Assembly (NCBI GenBank): GCA_039815465.1 | Contig: JBCBZG010000023.1 | Coordinates: forward strand, 1 to 64,000 | DNA: 64,000 nucleotides | Reading direction: 5' to 3' | Source: Shimia_B sp039815465 | Lineage (GTDB): Bacteria; Pseudomonadota; Alphaproteobacteria; Rhodobacterales; Rhodobacteraceae | Shown: piece after piece, positions 50,672 through 61,766 of the stretch | How positions within the stretch are numbered: position 1 is the stretch's first letter | Layout: each line of letters starts with the position of its first letter | Translations under genes and position numbers: made by a program | The notes under the pieces: generated by a model | What the model was told of the DNA's origin: nothing | The model's input: only the letters and a program-made list of their open reading frames with translations | Databases searched by the model: none

Positions 50672-51427
50672 TTAGTGGCGGCGTGCGGGCTCTGGCGCAG
50701 GCTGCCCAATGCCCTCAAGCGCCTTCAAAGGGTTGGAGATCACCTGCCCCAGCCCCGGTCGCGTCGGGCGCGGCACCTGCTTTTTGACTTCGACCACATG
50801 AACACCGCCCCCGTGAAAGGCGGGCACCGCACGCCCCAGCCGCTCGATCAGCGGCCCGGCCTTGAGCCAAAACTTCGTGCGTCGCGGCGGCAGATAAAGC
50901 GCGGTCACATGGCGCACGGTCTTAAGCCCATGATAGCTCAGCCGTGCCTCGATCTGGCTGGGCGTAAAGGGGCGTGAAAAGGAAAACGGCGTGCCCTCCT
51001 TCCGGGCCCAAGCGCTCATCCGGTTGGGCACGATGAAAATCGCGCGCCCCCCGCCCGCAAGCACCCGGTAGCATTCCTCCAGCACGGCGGCGGGATGCTC
51101 GGACGTGTCGAGCCCATGCAAAAGCAGCAGCCGGTCCACGCTTTCATCCGGCAGCGGCCAAAGCGTTTCCTCGCACAGCACGCTCACGTTCTTTTCGCCC
51201 GCGGGCCAATGAAGCACACCCTGGGGGCCCGGCATCAGCGCAATCACGCGCTCGGCCTCCGCCAAAAAGGGGCGCAGCATGGGCACGGCAAACCCGTAGC
51301 CTACGACGGTCTCCCCCCTGGCGTCGGGCCACAGGCTGCGCACCTGATCGCGCACAGCCACCTGCGCCGCCTGCCCCAGCGCCGAGCGGTAGTAAAAGTT
51401 GCGCAATGTACGAACGTCGAGATGCAT
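50672..51427 (-). CDS. SAM-dependent methyltransferase-like protein
   Basis: 251 residues from the ATG at 51427. ETVVGYGFAVPMLRPFLAEA probably corresponds to the glycine-rich SAM loop, VDRLLLLHGLDTSEHPAAVL and EECYRVLAGGGRAIFIVPNR to motifs II-III of class I methyltransferases (Methyltransf_11 type). The usual GxGxG is reduced to GYG. The substrate is unknown; in related genomes a homologue often sits beside the glyoxalase gene gloB, which is not seen here. Confidence 0.8.
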   Translation of the reverse strand: MHLDVRTLRNFYYRSALGQAAQVAVRDQVRSLWPDARGETVVGYGFAVPMLRPFLAEAERVIALMPGPQGVLHWPAGEKNVSVLCEETLWPLPDESVDRLLLLHGLDTSEHPAAVLEECYRVLAGGGRAIFIVPNRMSAWARKEGTPFSFSRPFTPSQIEARLSYHGLKTVRHVTALYLPPRRTKFWLKAGPLIERLGRAVPAFHGGGVHVVEVKKQVPRPTRPGLGQVISNPLKALEGIGQPAPEPARRH

Positions 51428-51541
51428 AGGGTCCTGCGTCTTTGCCCCCAAAGACCTAGCACCCTAGCAATGGTGTTTTGAACCACCATATTGGTCCCGC
51501 AGCAGCCAAATCCCGTGCTTAGAAATCGGCCGAACTGGCGG

Positions 51542-51568
51542 GCTCACAGCAAATGTGAGCGAATTTTT
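51542..51568 (+). other. Hairpin with T-run in the clpA upstream region
   Basis: GCTCAC (51542-51547) pairs with GTGAGC (51555-51560) and is followed by GAATTTTT. It looks like a small intrinsic terminator on the plus strand, yet no plus-strand gene lies upstream. It could be an attenuator in a long clpA leader or may be chance. The 51428-51717 spacer holds no gene. Confidence 0.35.
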
Positions 51569-51717
51569 GAAGAAAGCCCTTGAAGGCTGCGAACAAAAAC
51601 CGAAACTTAAATGTATCAGGCCACGGTTTCACGGTGGGCCACACGCGGTTCAGGGGCGTTTCTCCTGCGCCGGATCTGCGACACCCACCAAGCGACCCCG
51701 AGCAGAGGAGCACACGC

Positions 51718-54053
<2,336 letters not shown>

Positions 54054-54054
<1 letters not shown>

Positions 54055-55037
54055 TGCAACGCGCCCCCGGACCATCCCGGGGGCGCGCCTACGCCCTGAC
54101 GTTTGCGCTGCTGGCGAGCTCCGCTGGCGCCCAAGACATCACACTCACCTTCCCGCTTGACTGCACGCTTGGCACGACCTGCTTTGCACAGTCCCTCTTT
54201 GACCATGACCCAAGTGATGGCAGTGGCGACTTTCGCTGCGGCACGCTCACCCGCGACACCCATGGCGGCATTGACTTCGCGCTCCCCGACCTCGCGGCCA
54301 TGCGCGCAGGCGTGGCCGTGCGCGCCGCCGCCGCGGGTGTCGTCGCAGGCACCCGGGACCGGCACCCCGACATCTCCGCTGACGACCCGGCATCGAACTA
54401 CGGCGCAGAGCTCTGCGGGAACGGCGTCGCCATCGACCATGGCGGCGGATGGGTCACGCAATACTGCCACCTGAAACGCGGCTCGCTGACCGTCGGTTCG
54501 GGCGACCGCGTCGCGCCCGGCGCGATCCTAGGCGAAGTCGGCCTTTCCGGCGCCACCACCTTCCCCCATCTCCACCTTTCTGTGTTCCGCAACGGCGAAA
54601 AGGTCGACCCCTTCGCCCCAACAGGCCAAAGCTGCGACACGCAAGGGCCCAGCCTCTGGTCGCCCCCTCTCGACATCCCCGCGGGCGGCATCCTCAAAGC
54701 AGGCTTCGCGACAGCCGCCCCGAGCTTTGAGGCCATGAAAGACACTCTCAAGAGCGCGGATATCCTGTCCGCCACAAGCCCCATCGTCGCATGGGTCAGC
54801 GGCTACGGAAGCCAGCCTGGCGATACGCTCCACACCCGCATCACCCATCAGAGCGGCGCGCTCTTCCACAACCACACCGAAACCCTGGAACAGCGACAAG
54901 AGGCCTGGCAGCGCTTCACCGGACGCCGCTTCACCACGACACCCTGGCCCGCGGGCGCCTACACGGCCCAGATCACACTCACCCGCGGCCAGACAACACT
55001 GGCCGAAACCACGCTCACAGCCGCTATCCCAAACTAG
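54054..55037 (+). CDS. Exported M23 family metallopeptidase (LytM domain)
   Basis: 327 residues. The ATG at 54054 uses the last A of the clpA stop (TAATG). A signal peptide follows (YALTFALLASSAGAQD). The LytM zinc site is complete: HGGIDFALP gives histidine and aspartate, and HLHLSVF gives the HxH pair. Four cysteines near DCTLGTTCFAQ, FRCGTL and ELCGNG could form disulfides. It probably cuts peptidoglycan cross-bridges in the periplasm. The C-terminal 100 residues are a further beta domain without known name. Confidence 0.9.
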
Positions 55038-55112
55038 GCCCGCGTGCGGCCCGGTCGGCGGGCGGGGGTGGGCGGGTGGGCCGACCGCCGAGCGGGGCGC
55101 ACGCGGGCCTAG
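55034..55112. terminator. Bidirectional terminator shared by the M23 and OmpA-domain genes
   Basis: A perfect 15-bp inverted repeat, 55034-55048 with 55098-55112, with an inner stem (CGGTCGG near 55052 with CCGACCG near 55081). The outer arms begin inside the stop codons of both convergent genes. On the plus strand the arm is followed by TTTTCC. Confidence 0.75.
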
Positions 55113-57925
55113 TTTTCCGTGAATTTCAACTCGATGCGCCGGTTCTGCGCGCGCGCCTCAGCCGTGTCGGCGGGATCAATGGGCTGGTACTCCCCGAACC
55201 CATTCGCGCTCAACCGCTGCGGATCAAAGCCCAGGAAATTCACCATATAAAGCACCACCGACAAGGCCCGTGCCTGGCTCAACTCCCAGTTATTCGAAAA
55301 CTCGCCAAAGCCCGACAGCGGCACATTGTCGGTGTGACCGTCCACGCGCAGCACCCAATCAATGTCTGGCGGAATACGTTCGGCGGCATCCCGCAGGGTC
55401 TGGGCAATCTGCGTGATCTGATCGCGACCGCCCTGGGTCAACCGCGCGCTCCCCGACGAAAACAGCACCTCGGAGGAGAACACAAACCGGTCCCCTTCGA
55501 GCCGCACACCCTCCTGCCCCTCAAGCGCGTCCCGCACGCTCGCCAAGAACTCCGATTGCGCACGTTCCAGGTTGCGCGCCTTTTCCTCAAGCTCTTGGCG
55601 CAGCTCTTCTTCCACGGCCAAGCGCCGCTCCGCCTCCAGCCGCGCGCGCCGCTGCTCTGCGGCCACATCCGCCAGCGCCGCATTCAACCGCTGCCCCAGA
55701 TTGGCAATCTGCGCATCGTCATCAACGGCCTGAGACTCAAACTCAACGAGCTGGCCTTGGAGCTGCCGGATCTCGCGCTCAAGCGCGGCCACTTGCTCGG
55801 ACAAAAGCGCCACGGACCGGCGTGCATCTGCCGTCAGCGCCTCCTGATCGGCCAGGGCCGCATTCGCCGTCGACAAAAGCGCCGCGCGTTGCTCCGCCGC
55901 GCTCAGCTGCGTCGCTGCCGCCTGCTCCGCGGCCACCTTCGCCGCCAGCGCCTCCGCCAACTGTTCCGCCAAGCTCACGCTGGAGGACGCCAGATCCCCC
56001 TGCTCGGTCGCCAAGCGCGACAGCGCATCTTGGAGCGATGCGATCTCCTCCCCCGCCGCGGCGCGATCAGCCAAAGCGGCAGCCAGCCGCTCCTCCAAAT
56101 TCTCCGTCTCCGCCTCCGCGGCAGCGAGCAGCGTCAGCGTGTCCTCAGCCTCCTGGCGCCGCGCCTCAAGCTGAAGCGCCATGGCCGTGAGCTCATCACG
56201 GGCTTCGGTTAAACGGGCGCGCAGCGCCTCTGCCGCCGCGGCCTCGGCCAGGCGCGCGGCTTCCTCTTCGCTCAGGGCGCCCTCGCTCTCGGCAAGCCGC
56301 TCCTGCAGGGCAACAGCCGCGGCGCGCTCTTCGAGCCGGGCCCGTTCTGCCGCGTCGAGCGCGGCCTGCGCCTCCGCCAGCTCATCCTCCAGCGCCGCGA
56401 TGGTCGCCCGTTCGGCCAACGACGCGCGCTCTTCGGCGTCGAGCGCCGCTTCGGTCTCTGCCAAACGCTCTTGCAGCGCCAGCAGGGTCGCGGCCTGGGC
56501 CAGGCGCGCGGCTTCCTCTTGCGTGATCTGCTCCAGCGCGGCTTCAAGCTGGGCACGCACGAGCGCGGCCTCCACCAGCGCCTCGTCGCGTTCGGCGGTC
56601 ACGGTTTCTTCCGCGCGCTCAAGCTCTGCGATCTGCGCGCTCAGCCGCTGTGCATCCTGCCCTTGGGCCGAGCGCACCTGCGCCAAAGCCTCGCGAAGCG
56701 CCGCCAGCCGCTCTGCTTGCAGCTCTGCCTCCGTCGCAGCCCGCGCCGCCGCGGCAGCACTTTCGGAGGTCGAAGTCTGCAGCTCATTTTCAAGCTCTGC
56801 AATCCGCTGCGCCGCGGCCTCTCCATCGGCCTGGCTTTGCGCCAACGCGGTCTCGAGCCCAGCAAGTGCTTGCGCCTGGCGCGCCGCATCAGAGGCCGCA
56901 GTCGACGCCGCTTCTGTGGCCGCCCGTTGGGTGTCATCGAGCGTATCCTGCAACCCAGTGATGCGTTGCGCGGCCGCTCGCTCCGCGGCTTCGCTCCGAT
57001 CAAGCGCATCGCGCAGCGCCGCCAAACTGTCGGTGAGCGAGGCCATGGAGGTCTGCGACTGCGTGAGCGACGCCAAGGCTGAGGCAAGCTGTTCATCCAC
57101 GCTGGCCTTATCGGCTTGCAGTGCCCGCAGCGCCGCGGCCAGCGTTTCGCCCTCATCCTGCGCGCCTTCAAGCTGCGCGAGCGTTTGGGCCAGCGTCGCT
57201 TCCCGCGCGGCGGCCTCGGTGCGCAGGTCCGTCACCAGCGCCTCAAGCGCCTCACGTTCCGCCGCAGCCCGGCGGGCCTCCTCAACCTGCGCGTCGATCT
57301 CCTGGCGTGCCGTGGCCAGTGCGAGGTTCAGCGCTTCTTCCCGGCTTAGGAGCTCGCCAATCCGCGCGAGCCCCTCGTCGCGCTCGCCGCGCAGCCCCTC
57401 GATCTCCGCAGATTGCGCGTCGCGCTCCGTGGTTAGCGCCGCAATCGCGGCCTCGTTCTGCGCCCGGTTGGCCAGAAGCGCCGCGACCTGATCCTCGAAA
57501 GACGCGACCTGGGCCTGGAACCCCGCCACCTGGTCCTCGAAACCCGCGATTTGTGCCGCCGCCGCTGCCAAAGCCTCGTCCTGGGCGGCGCGCTCTGCCG
57601 TGAGGGAAGCGATCATCGCCATCTGCGCGCGCGTTTGCGCCTCCGCATCGTCGAGCTCGAGCCCAAGCGTATCGACCTGCTCGTTGAGCCTGCGGTTTTC
57701 CTGCCGCGACAGGCCCAGCGCGTCGGCGAGGTCCGCGACTTGTTCTTGCAGGCCCGTCATCTCGTTGGATTGCCGCGTGATCTGGTCGCGCAGCACGAAC
57801 TGGATGACCATAAAGATCGTGAGCACGAACATGAGCACGAGCAAAAGCCCGGTCATGGCGTCCACAAACCCCGGCCAGATGGAGCTCTGGATGCGCGACC
57901 CGGACCCGCGGCGGCTTAGCGCCAT
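55109..57925 (-). CDS. MotB-like membrane protein with giant coiled coil and C-terminal OmpA domain
   Basis: 938 residues. One membrane helix near the N-terminus, IWPGFVDAMTGLLLVLMFVL, with an aspartate (D22) at the place where MotB, ExbD, TolR and ZorB carry the proton. About 700 residues of alanine/glutamate-rich coiled coil follow. Residues about 482-593 contain 28-residue tandem repeats (such as ALQERLAETEAALDAEERAS). The C-terminal 130 residues are an OmpA-like peptidoglycan-binding domain (VLRVDGHTDNVPLSGFGEF, NWELSQARALSVVLYM, AQNRRIELKF). The ExbB-like gene ends 3 bases upstream. The pair looks like an ion-driven motor spanning the periplasm. Confidence 0.88.
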   Translation of the reverse strand: MALSRRGSGSRIQSSIWPGFVDAMTGLLLVLMFVLTIFMVIQFVLRDQITRQSNEMTGLQEQVADLADALGLSRQENRRLNEQVDTLGLELDDAEAQTRAQMAMIASLTAERAAQDEALAAAAAQIAGFEDQVAGFQAQVASFEDQVAALLANRAQNEAAIAALTTERDAQSAEIEGLRGERDEGLARIGELLSREEALNLALATARQEIDAQVEEARRAAAEREALEALVTDLRTEAAAREATLAQTLAQLEGAQDEGETLAAALRALQADKASVDEQLASALASLTQSQTSMASLTDSLAALRDALDRSEAAERAAAQRITGLQDTLDDTQRAATEAASTAASDAARQAQALAGLETALAQSQADGEAAAQRIAELENELQTSTSESAAAAARAATEAELQAERLAALREALAQVRSAQGQDAQRLSAQIAELERAEETVTAERDEALVEAALVRAQLEAALEQITQEEAARLAQAATLLALQERLAETEAALDAEERASLAERATIAALEDELAEAQAALDAAERARLEERAAAVALQERLAESEGALSEEEAARLAEAAAAEALRARLTEARDELTAMALQLEARRQEAEDTLTLLAAAEAETENLEERLAAALADRAAAGEEIASLQDALSRLATEQGDLASSSVSLAEQLAEALAAKVAAEQAAATQLSAAEQRAALLSTANAALADQEALTADARRSVALLSEQVAALEREIRQLQGQLVEFESQAVDDDAQIANLGQRLNAALADVAAEQRRARLEAERRLAVEEELRQELEEKARNLERAQSEFLASVRDALEGQEGVRLEGDRFVFSSEVLFSSGSARLTQGGRDQITQIAQTLRDAAERIPPDIDWVLRVDGHTDNVPLSGFGEFSNNWELSQARALSVVLYMVNFLGFDPQRLSANGFGEYQPIDPADTAEARAQNRRIELKFTEN

Positions 57926-57928
57926 GGC

Positions 57929-59152
57929 TTAGCTCCCCTCGCCGGCCCGGCGGCCCCCGAGCCCCGCTGGCGCCGCGGGCGTGCGCGCCTCGCGGGCGGC
58001 ATTGATCGCACGGGTCAGGCTCGTGATATCGTTGCGGATGTCGTTCATCGCCTCCTGGCGGCCAACGCTGACCTCTTCGAGCAGCCGCAAAAGCTGCACG
58101 TCGATGGACCGCAGGCGCATCCGGCTTTCGGCGTCCATGCCAGCCCCCTCGCCCTCGCGTTCGTTGAGGACCGCGATCAGGCGCTGCTGACCCTCTGCCA
58201 CCTGGGCGAGCACTGCTGTGCTCTGGTCCGGCACAGACAGCCGGTCGGCCACGCGTTCCATGGCGCGCGACATCTCCACCAGGCGTTCGTCGGTTTCGGC
58301 CCGGTTCGCGTTTGACTGATAAAACATCGCTTGAGTGGTCTGGATCTGCTCGGCCATCTGGTCGAGCACATGGGCCAACGCCCCAAACTCCCCCCCGCTT
58401 TCGCCGTCGCCGTCATTGGCCGACAGGCTCACGCGGGTGATCGACGACACCCATTCCTCAAGCTCGCGGTAAAACCGGTTCTGACCGTGGCCCGCAAAGA
58501 GCTCCAACAGCCCTACAACGAGCGAGCCCGCGAGCCCCAGGAGCGACGACGCAAACGCCACCCCCATGCCGCCAAGCTGCGCCTCAAGCCCGACTTGAAG
58601 GCGGGCAAAAACGTCGAGCCCCGTTTCCCCGTCCTGCGGGGTCAGCGATTGGATCGTCTGCACGAGCGCGGGCACCGTCGTGGCCAGGCCAAAGAACGTC
58701 CCCAAGAGCCCCAAAAAGATCAGCAACGACACAAGGTAGCGGGTGATCTCCCGCTGCTCGTCGATGCGGGTGGCGAGGGAGTCGAGGATCGACCGCGACG
58801 ACGATGTCCCCAGCTGCATATGCGCGCCGCGCTTGCGCAAAAGCGCCGCTAGGGGCGCCAAAAGCCGCGGCGGTGATGTCAGGTCATGGCCCACGCGCCG
58901 CGCGGTGAACCCTTCGATCCACCCCACAGAGGTGAACACCTGGATCAGCTGCCAAAAGCAGGCAATGACGCCCACGAAAAACACCGCCAGGATAAAGCCG
59001 TTGAACCACAGGTTCGCGGCAAAGACCGGGTACAGCAAAGGAAAGGCCACCGCCGTCCCCGCGCCCACGCCAGCAAGCACCAGCACCATCACGATGATCT
59101 GGCGGTACGGTGTGGTGAATTGCGGCTCTGCCTCGCGATCAGGTTGTTCCAC
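57929..59152 (-). CDS. MotA/TolQ/ExbB-type proton channel protein
   Basis: 407 residues. Four membrane helices: about residues 19-41, 49-71, 141-165 (YLVSLLIFLGLLGTFFGLAT) and 192-220 (GMGVAFASSLLGLAGSLVVG). The last two bear the MotA/TolQ/ExbB signature. A long cytoplasmic tail (about 170 residues) is helical and charged (MAEQIQTTQAMFYQSNANRA, LRSIDVQLLRLLEEVSVGRQ). Five copies would be expected to surround two copies of the MotB-like partner encoded 3 bases downstream. The long tail recalls ZorA of Zorya defence systems, but no zorC/D/E genes are present. Confidence 0.88.
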   Translation of the reverse strand: MEQPDREAEPQFTTPYRQIIVMVLVLAGVGAGTAVAFPLLYPVFAANLWFNGFILAVFFVGVIACFWQLIQVFTSVGWIEGFTARRVGHDLTSPPRLLAPLAALLRKRGAHMQLGTSSSRSILDSLATRIDEQREITRYLVSLLIFLGLLGTFFGLATTVPALVQTIQSLTPQDGETGLDVFARLQVGLEAQLGGMGVAFASSLLGLAGSLVVGLLELFAGHGQNRFYRELEEWVSSITRVSLSANDGDGESGGEFGALAHVLDQMAEQIQTTQAMFYQSNANRAETDERLVEMSRAMERVADRLSVPDQSTAVLAQVAEGQQRLIAVLNEREGEGAGMDAESRMRLRSIDVQLLRLLEEVSVGRQEAMNDIRNDITSLTRAINAAREARTPAAPAGLGGRRAGEGS

Positions 59153-59218
59153 CGGACGCGTCCTGTTTTATTTGCACTGCAGCGCAGCATAGACGCAATT
59201 TAGAGCAGACTCTAGCGA

Positions 59219-59773
59219 TTAAGCGTCGCCCGCAAGCCGCCTCACCGTGGCTGCCAAATCACTAAGCGTTGGGTCCTCTATACCCAGCTCTTTGAGATGC
59301 GCGGCGGTGTTATACAGGTATTCTGTGTTGGGGCCCCGCCCGCCCACGGCTTGGGCGATCACCTCCGCCTGGCGCGCCAGGCTCAAGCCGCCGCAATACT
59401 GCACGTGATCGCGCGCGATGACATAGGCCAGCGCCTCCACCCGCCGCCCATCGCGGAGCGTGAGCGGCACCACCTTTTCCTCATAGGCCGACGAAATCAG
59501 CTCCCGCGCGCGCAGGTCCGCCAGGATCGCGTCATGGCCCTTCCGCGGCAACTGGAACGCCATGCCGTCGCAAGTGCCGCTCGCATCGGCGTCGAGCGCA
59601 AGCACAAGTCCCGGATCGGCCTGCGTCCCACGGTGGTGGATCGACCACATGCAAAAGCTGCGCGTGTACCCGTCAAGCCGCGCAAGCCCCTGGTCCGCAG
59701 GCTCAAAGCCCGGGTTCCACATGAGCGAGCCATAGGCAAAGACCCAAAGTTGCGGTGATGCTTCCATTCCCAT
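59219..59773 (-). CDS. Gamma-glutamylcyclotransferase (ChaC-like)
   Basis: 184 residues; a second ATG two codons later is also possible. WVFAYGSLMWNPGFEP is the substrate-binding loop of ChaC, CMWSIHHRGTQADPGLVLAL and GTCDGMAFQLP follow, and RARELISSAYEEKVVPL holds the likely catalytic glutamate. ChaC enzymes break glutathione to 5-oxoproline and Cys-Gly. It is divergent from the DUF2125 gene with a 46-base spacer. Confidence 0.92.
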   Translation of the reverse strand: MGMEASPQLWVFAYGSLMWNPGFEPADQGLARLDGYTRSFCMWSIHHRGTQADPGLVLALDADASGTCDGMAFQLPRKGHDAILADLRARELISSAYEEKVVPLTLRDGRRVEALAYVIARDHVQYCGGLSLARQAEVIAQAVGGRGPNTEYLYNTAAHLKELGIEDPTLSDLAATVRRLAGDA

Positions 59774-59819
59774 GACCGCGGGCTATAGAGGTCGGCGCAG
59801 GCAGACAAAAGGGGCCGTG

Positions 59820-60818
59820 ATGCGCTTCATCCTTTGGGTAGTTGTTTTGGCGTTCCTGGGATGGAGCGGTTTTTGGGTCCTCACCGCGCGCACCATCGAA
59901 AGCACGGCTGGCAGCTGGTTCGACGACCGCCGCATCGAAGGATGGGCCGCCGACTTTTCGGCGCTCGACGTGGGCGGCTATCCCTACCGCTTTGACGCGC
60001 GTTTCGACGACCTTGCCCTAGCCGACCCCGGCACGGGCGTCGTCTGGACCATGCCGGAGTTCGAGCTGACAGCGCTCGCCTACCAGCCGGGCCACATCAT
60101 CGCGCTTTTCCCAGAGGAACAAACGCTCGCCTCGCCGTTCAACACGCTGACCGTGACGAACGAAGACATGCGTGCCTCGGCGCGGCTGTCGGGCACCACG
60201 CTCGCGCTCCAGGACAGCACGATGGAGCTTGCGGGCGTGGTCGCGACCTCCACCCAAGGGTGGGAGGTCACGCTGGACCGCGCGCTTTTGGCCGCCCGCG
60301 CCGTTCCTGCCGTGGCCCATACCTATGACCTCTTCCTTGAGGCCAACGACCTGCGCCCGTCGGACGCGCTCCGGCTCGGGCTCGACCGGGAAGGGCGGCT
60401 GCCCGCCACATTCGAGACCTTCAAGCTCGACGCGCGGGTGGCGTTTGACGCGCCCTGGGACCGCTTTGCCATCGAACGCGCGCGCCCACAGCCCACCCAG
60501 ATCGAGCTCAAGACGTTGGAGACCCGCTGGGGCCAGCTTGAGCTGCTGGGTGCAGGCACGCTCGACATCGCGCGGGACGGCACGCCCGAGGGCACGATCA
60601 CCGTCAAAGCCACCAACTGGCGGGAGATCATCAGCATCGGGCAAGCGCTCGGCACGATCCCGGCCAGCGCCGTGCCGTCGCTCACACGGGGGTTGGAGTT
60701 TCTGTCGGCCCTCTCGGGGCCGTCCAATACGCTCGACATACCGCTGAGCTTTATGGGCGGGTTCGTGACCGTGGGGCCCATCCCGCTCGGCGCGGCGCCC
60801 AAGATCCGGCTCAGATAG
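59820..60818 (+). CDS. DUF2125 domain protein, membrane-anchored
   Basis: 332 residues from the ATG at 59820. A signal anchor (MRFILWVVVLAFLGWSGFWV) is followed by GSWFDDRRIEGWAADFSALD and VGGYPYRFDARFDDLALADP, the DUF2125 start motif, and by long beta strands. It is probably a periplasmic protein attached to the inner membrane; the family is of unknown function but its repeated beta pattern resembles AsmA-like proteins. It ends at a terminator hairpin. Confidence 0.88.
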   Translation: MRFILWVVVLAFLGWSGFWVLTARTIESTAGSWFDDRRIEGWAADFSALDVGGYPYRFDARFDDLALADPGTGVVWTMPEFELTALAYQPGHIIALFPEEQTLASPFNTLTVTNEDMRASARLSGTTLALQDSTMELAGVVATSTQGWEVTLDRALLAARAVPAVAHTYDLFLEANDLRPSDALRLGLDREGRLPATFETFKLDARVAFDAPWDRFAIERARPQPTQIELKTLETRWGQLELLGAGTLDIARDGTPEGTITVKATNWREIISIGQALGTIPASAVPSLTRGLEFLSALSGPSNTLDIPLSFMGGFVTVGPIPLGAAPKIRLR

Positions 60819-60847
60819 AAAAGCCCCGGCGGGGGCCAGGGCTTTTC
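60818..60847 (+). terminator. Terminator after the DUF2125 gene
   Basis: GAAAAGCCC (60818-60826) pairs with GGGCTTTTC (60839-60847), with a GC-rich loop; the T-run is part of the 3' arm. It begins at the stop codon. The following 120 bases up to the VPLPA-CTERM gene show nothing else. Confidence 0.75.
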
Positions 60848-60970
60848 CAACAAAGGCGCGACGCGCGGGTCACGGGATGAAGGGCACACATACCCAATGT
60901 CCCAACACGCCGCCTGCGGGGCAGGCGCTGCCAAATTCCACTCAAGCAGCGCGCCGATGTTATCCTTTGG

Positions 60971-61666
60971 CTAGGCGGCTGCGCCGCGGCGGCGCCGGGC
61001 GATGCCCAACGCACCAAGCCCCGACAAAAGCAGCACAACGCCCGCCGGGAGCGGCACAGCGGCGGGGCCACTGAGCGCGGCAATCTCACCGCTCGTCAAA
61101 GCACCGGAATACACCTCCAGATAGTCGAGCGACCCCGCGCTTGCTTCAACGCCCGAAAACCCTTCGTCCTGCACGACCACAAAGCTGCTGATCGGGGCCG
61201 GATGCCCTGCGCCGCTCGTGTTGATTGTGTAAAGGAACGAGCCGTCGAAATAGACATTGGAGTCCGTGCCATCAAAGGTCAGCGCAACGGTGTGGAATGT
61301 GTTTGCCACAACGGTCGCGGTAGACTGCGTGCTTGGCACAAACCGGATTTGAGCGTCATCGATATAAAGCCCGTTCTCGGAGCTCAGGCCCGAGAAGTCC
61401 ATCAGACGACGGAAACCGCTGGTCTCGTCAGATTCGAAATTCATCACGATAGACCAGGTGTTGAGCGTGGTACCAAGCGCAACAGACCAGCCTTCGTTAA
61501 TGGCGTGGTTGTAAGTGCCGCCCGCAATCGTACCTGCGCCAGACCCGGTGCTATTGCCGAGCGTGTCTGTCCCGTCGTCAAACACAAACTGGCTGTAAAG
61601 CGTGGCCGAAGACGCCGGAAGAACGGCCGCGAGCGATACGATCGCCGCAAGCAGGAGTTTTTTCAT
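60971..61666 (-). CDS. VPLPA-CTERM protein with LamG-like domain
   Basis: 231 residues. A signal peptide (MKKLLLAAIVSLAAVLPASS) is followed by a concanavalin A/LamG-like domain: TWSIVMNFESDETSGFRRLM, GLYIDDAQIRFVP, HTVALTFDGTDSNVYFDGSF and GSLDYLEVYSGALTSGEIAA. The end is a sorting signal, AVPLPAGVVLLLSGLGALGI then ARRRR: VPLPA motif, membrane helix and basic tail. Such proteins are processed by a VPLPA-specific exosortase and displayed or secreted, often with exopolysaccharide. The exosortase gene is not in this window. Confidence 0.9.
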   Translation of the reverse strand: MKKLLLAAIVSLAAVLPASSATLYSQFVFDDGTDTLGNSTGSGAGTIAGGTYNHAINEGWSVALGTTLNTWSIVMNFESDETSGFRRLMDFSGLSSENGLYIDDAQIRFVPSTQSTATVVANTFHTVALTFDGTDSNVYFDGSFLYTINTSGAGHPAPISSFVVVQDEGFSGVEASAGSLDYLEVYSGALTSGEIAALSGPAAVPLPAGVVLLLSGLGALGIARRRRGAAA

Positions 61667-61766
61667 TGATGTGCCCTCGAGTACATACGATTTTCGCCAA
61701 CTTATCAGCGAAAGCCGCAGAGCGTAAATCTATGGAAACATATAGATGGCTGGCCAATGCCGCGCT

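Noticed and set aside
56181..57491. 436-codon serine/alanine-rich open frame antisense to the coiled-coil gene
   Set aside because: The product is almost only Ser, Ala and Arg, the direct consequence of reading an Ala/Glu coiled coil backwards.
55109..59152. Zorya phage-defence system
   Set aside because: ZorA/ZorB-like architecture is suggestive, but no ZorC, ZorD or ZorE gene follows and the neighbours are ordinary housekeeping genes.
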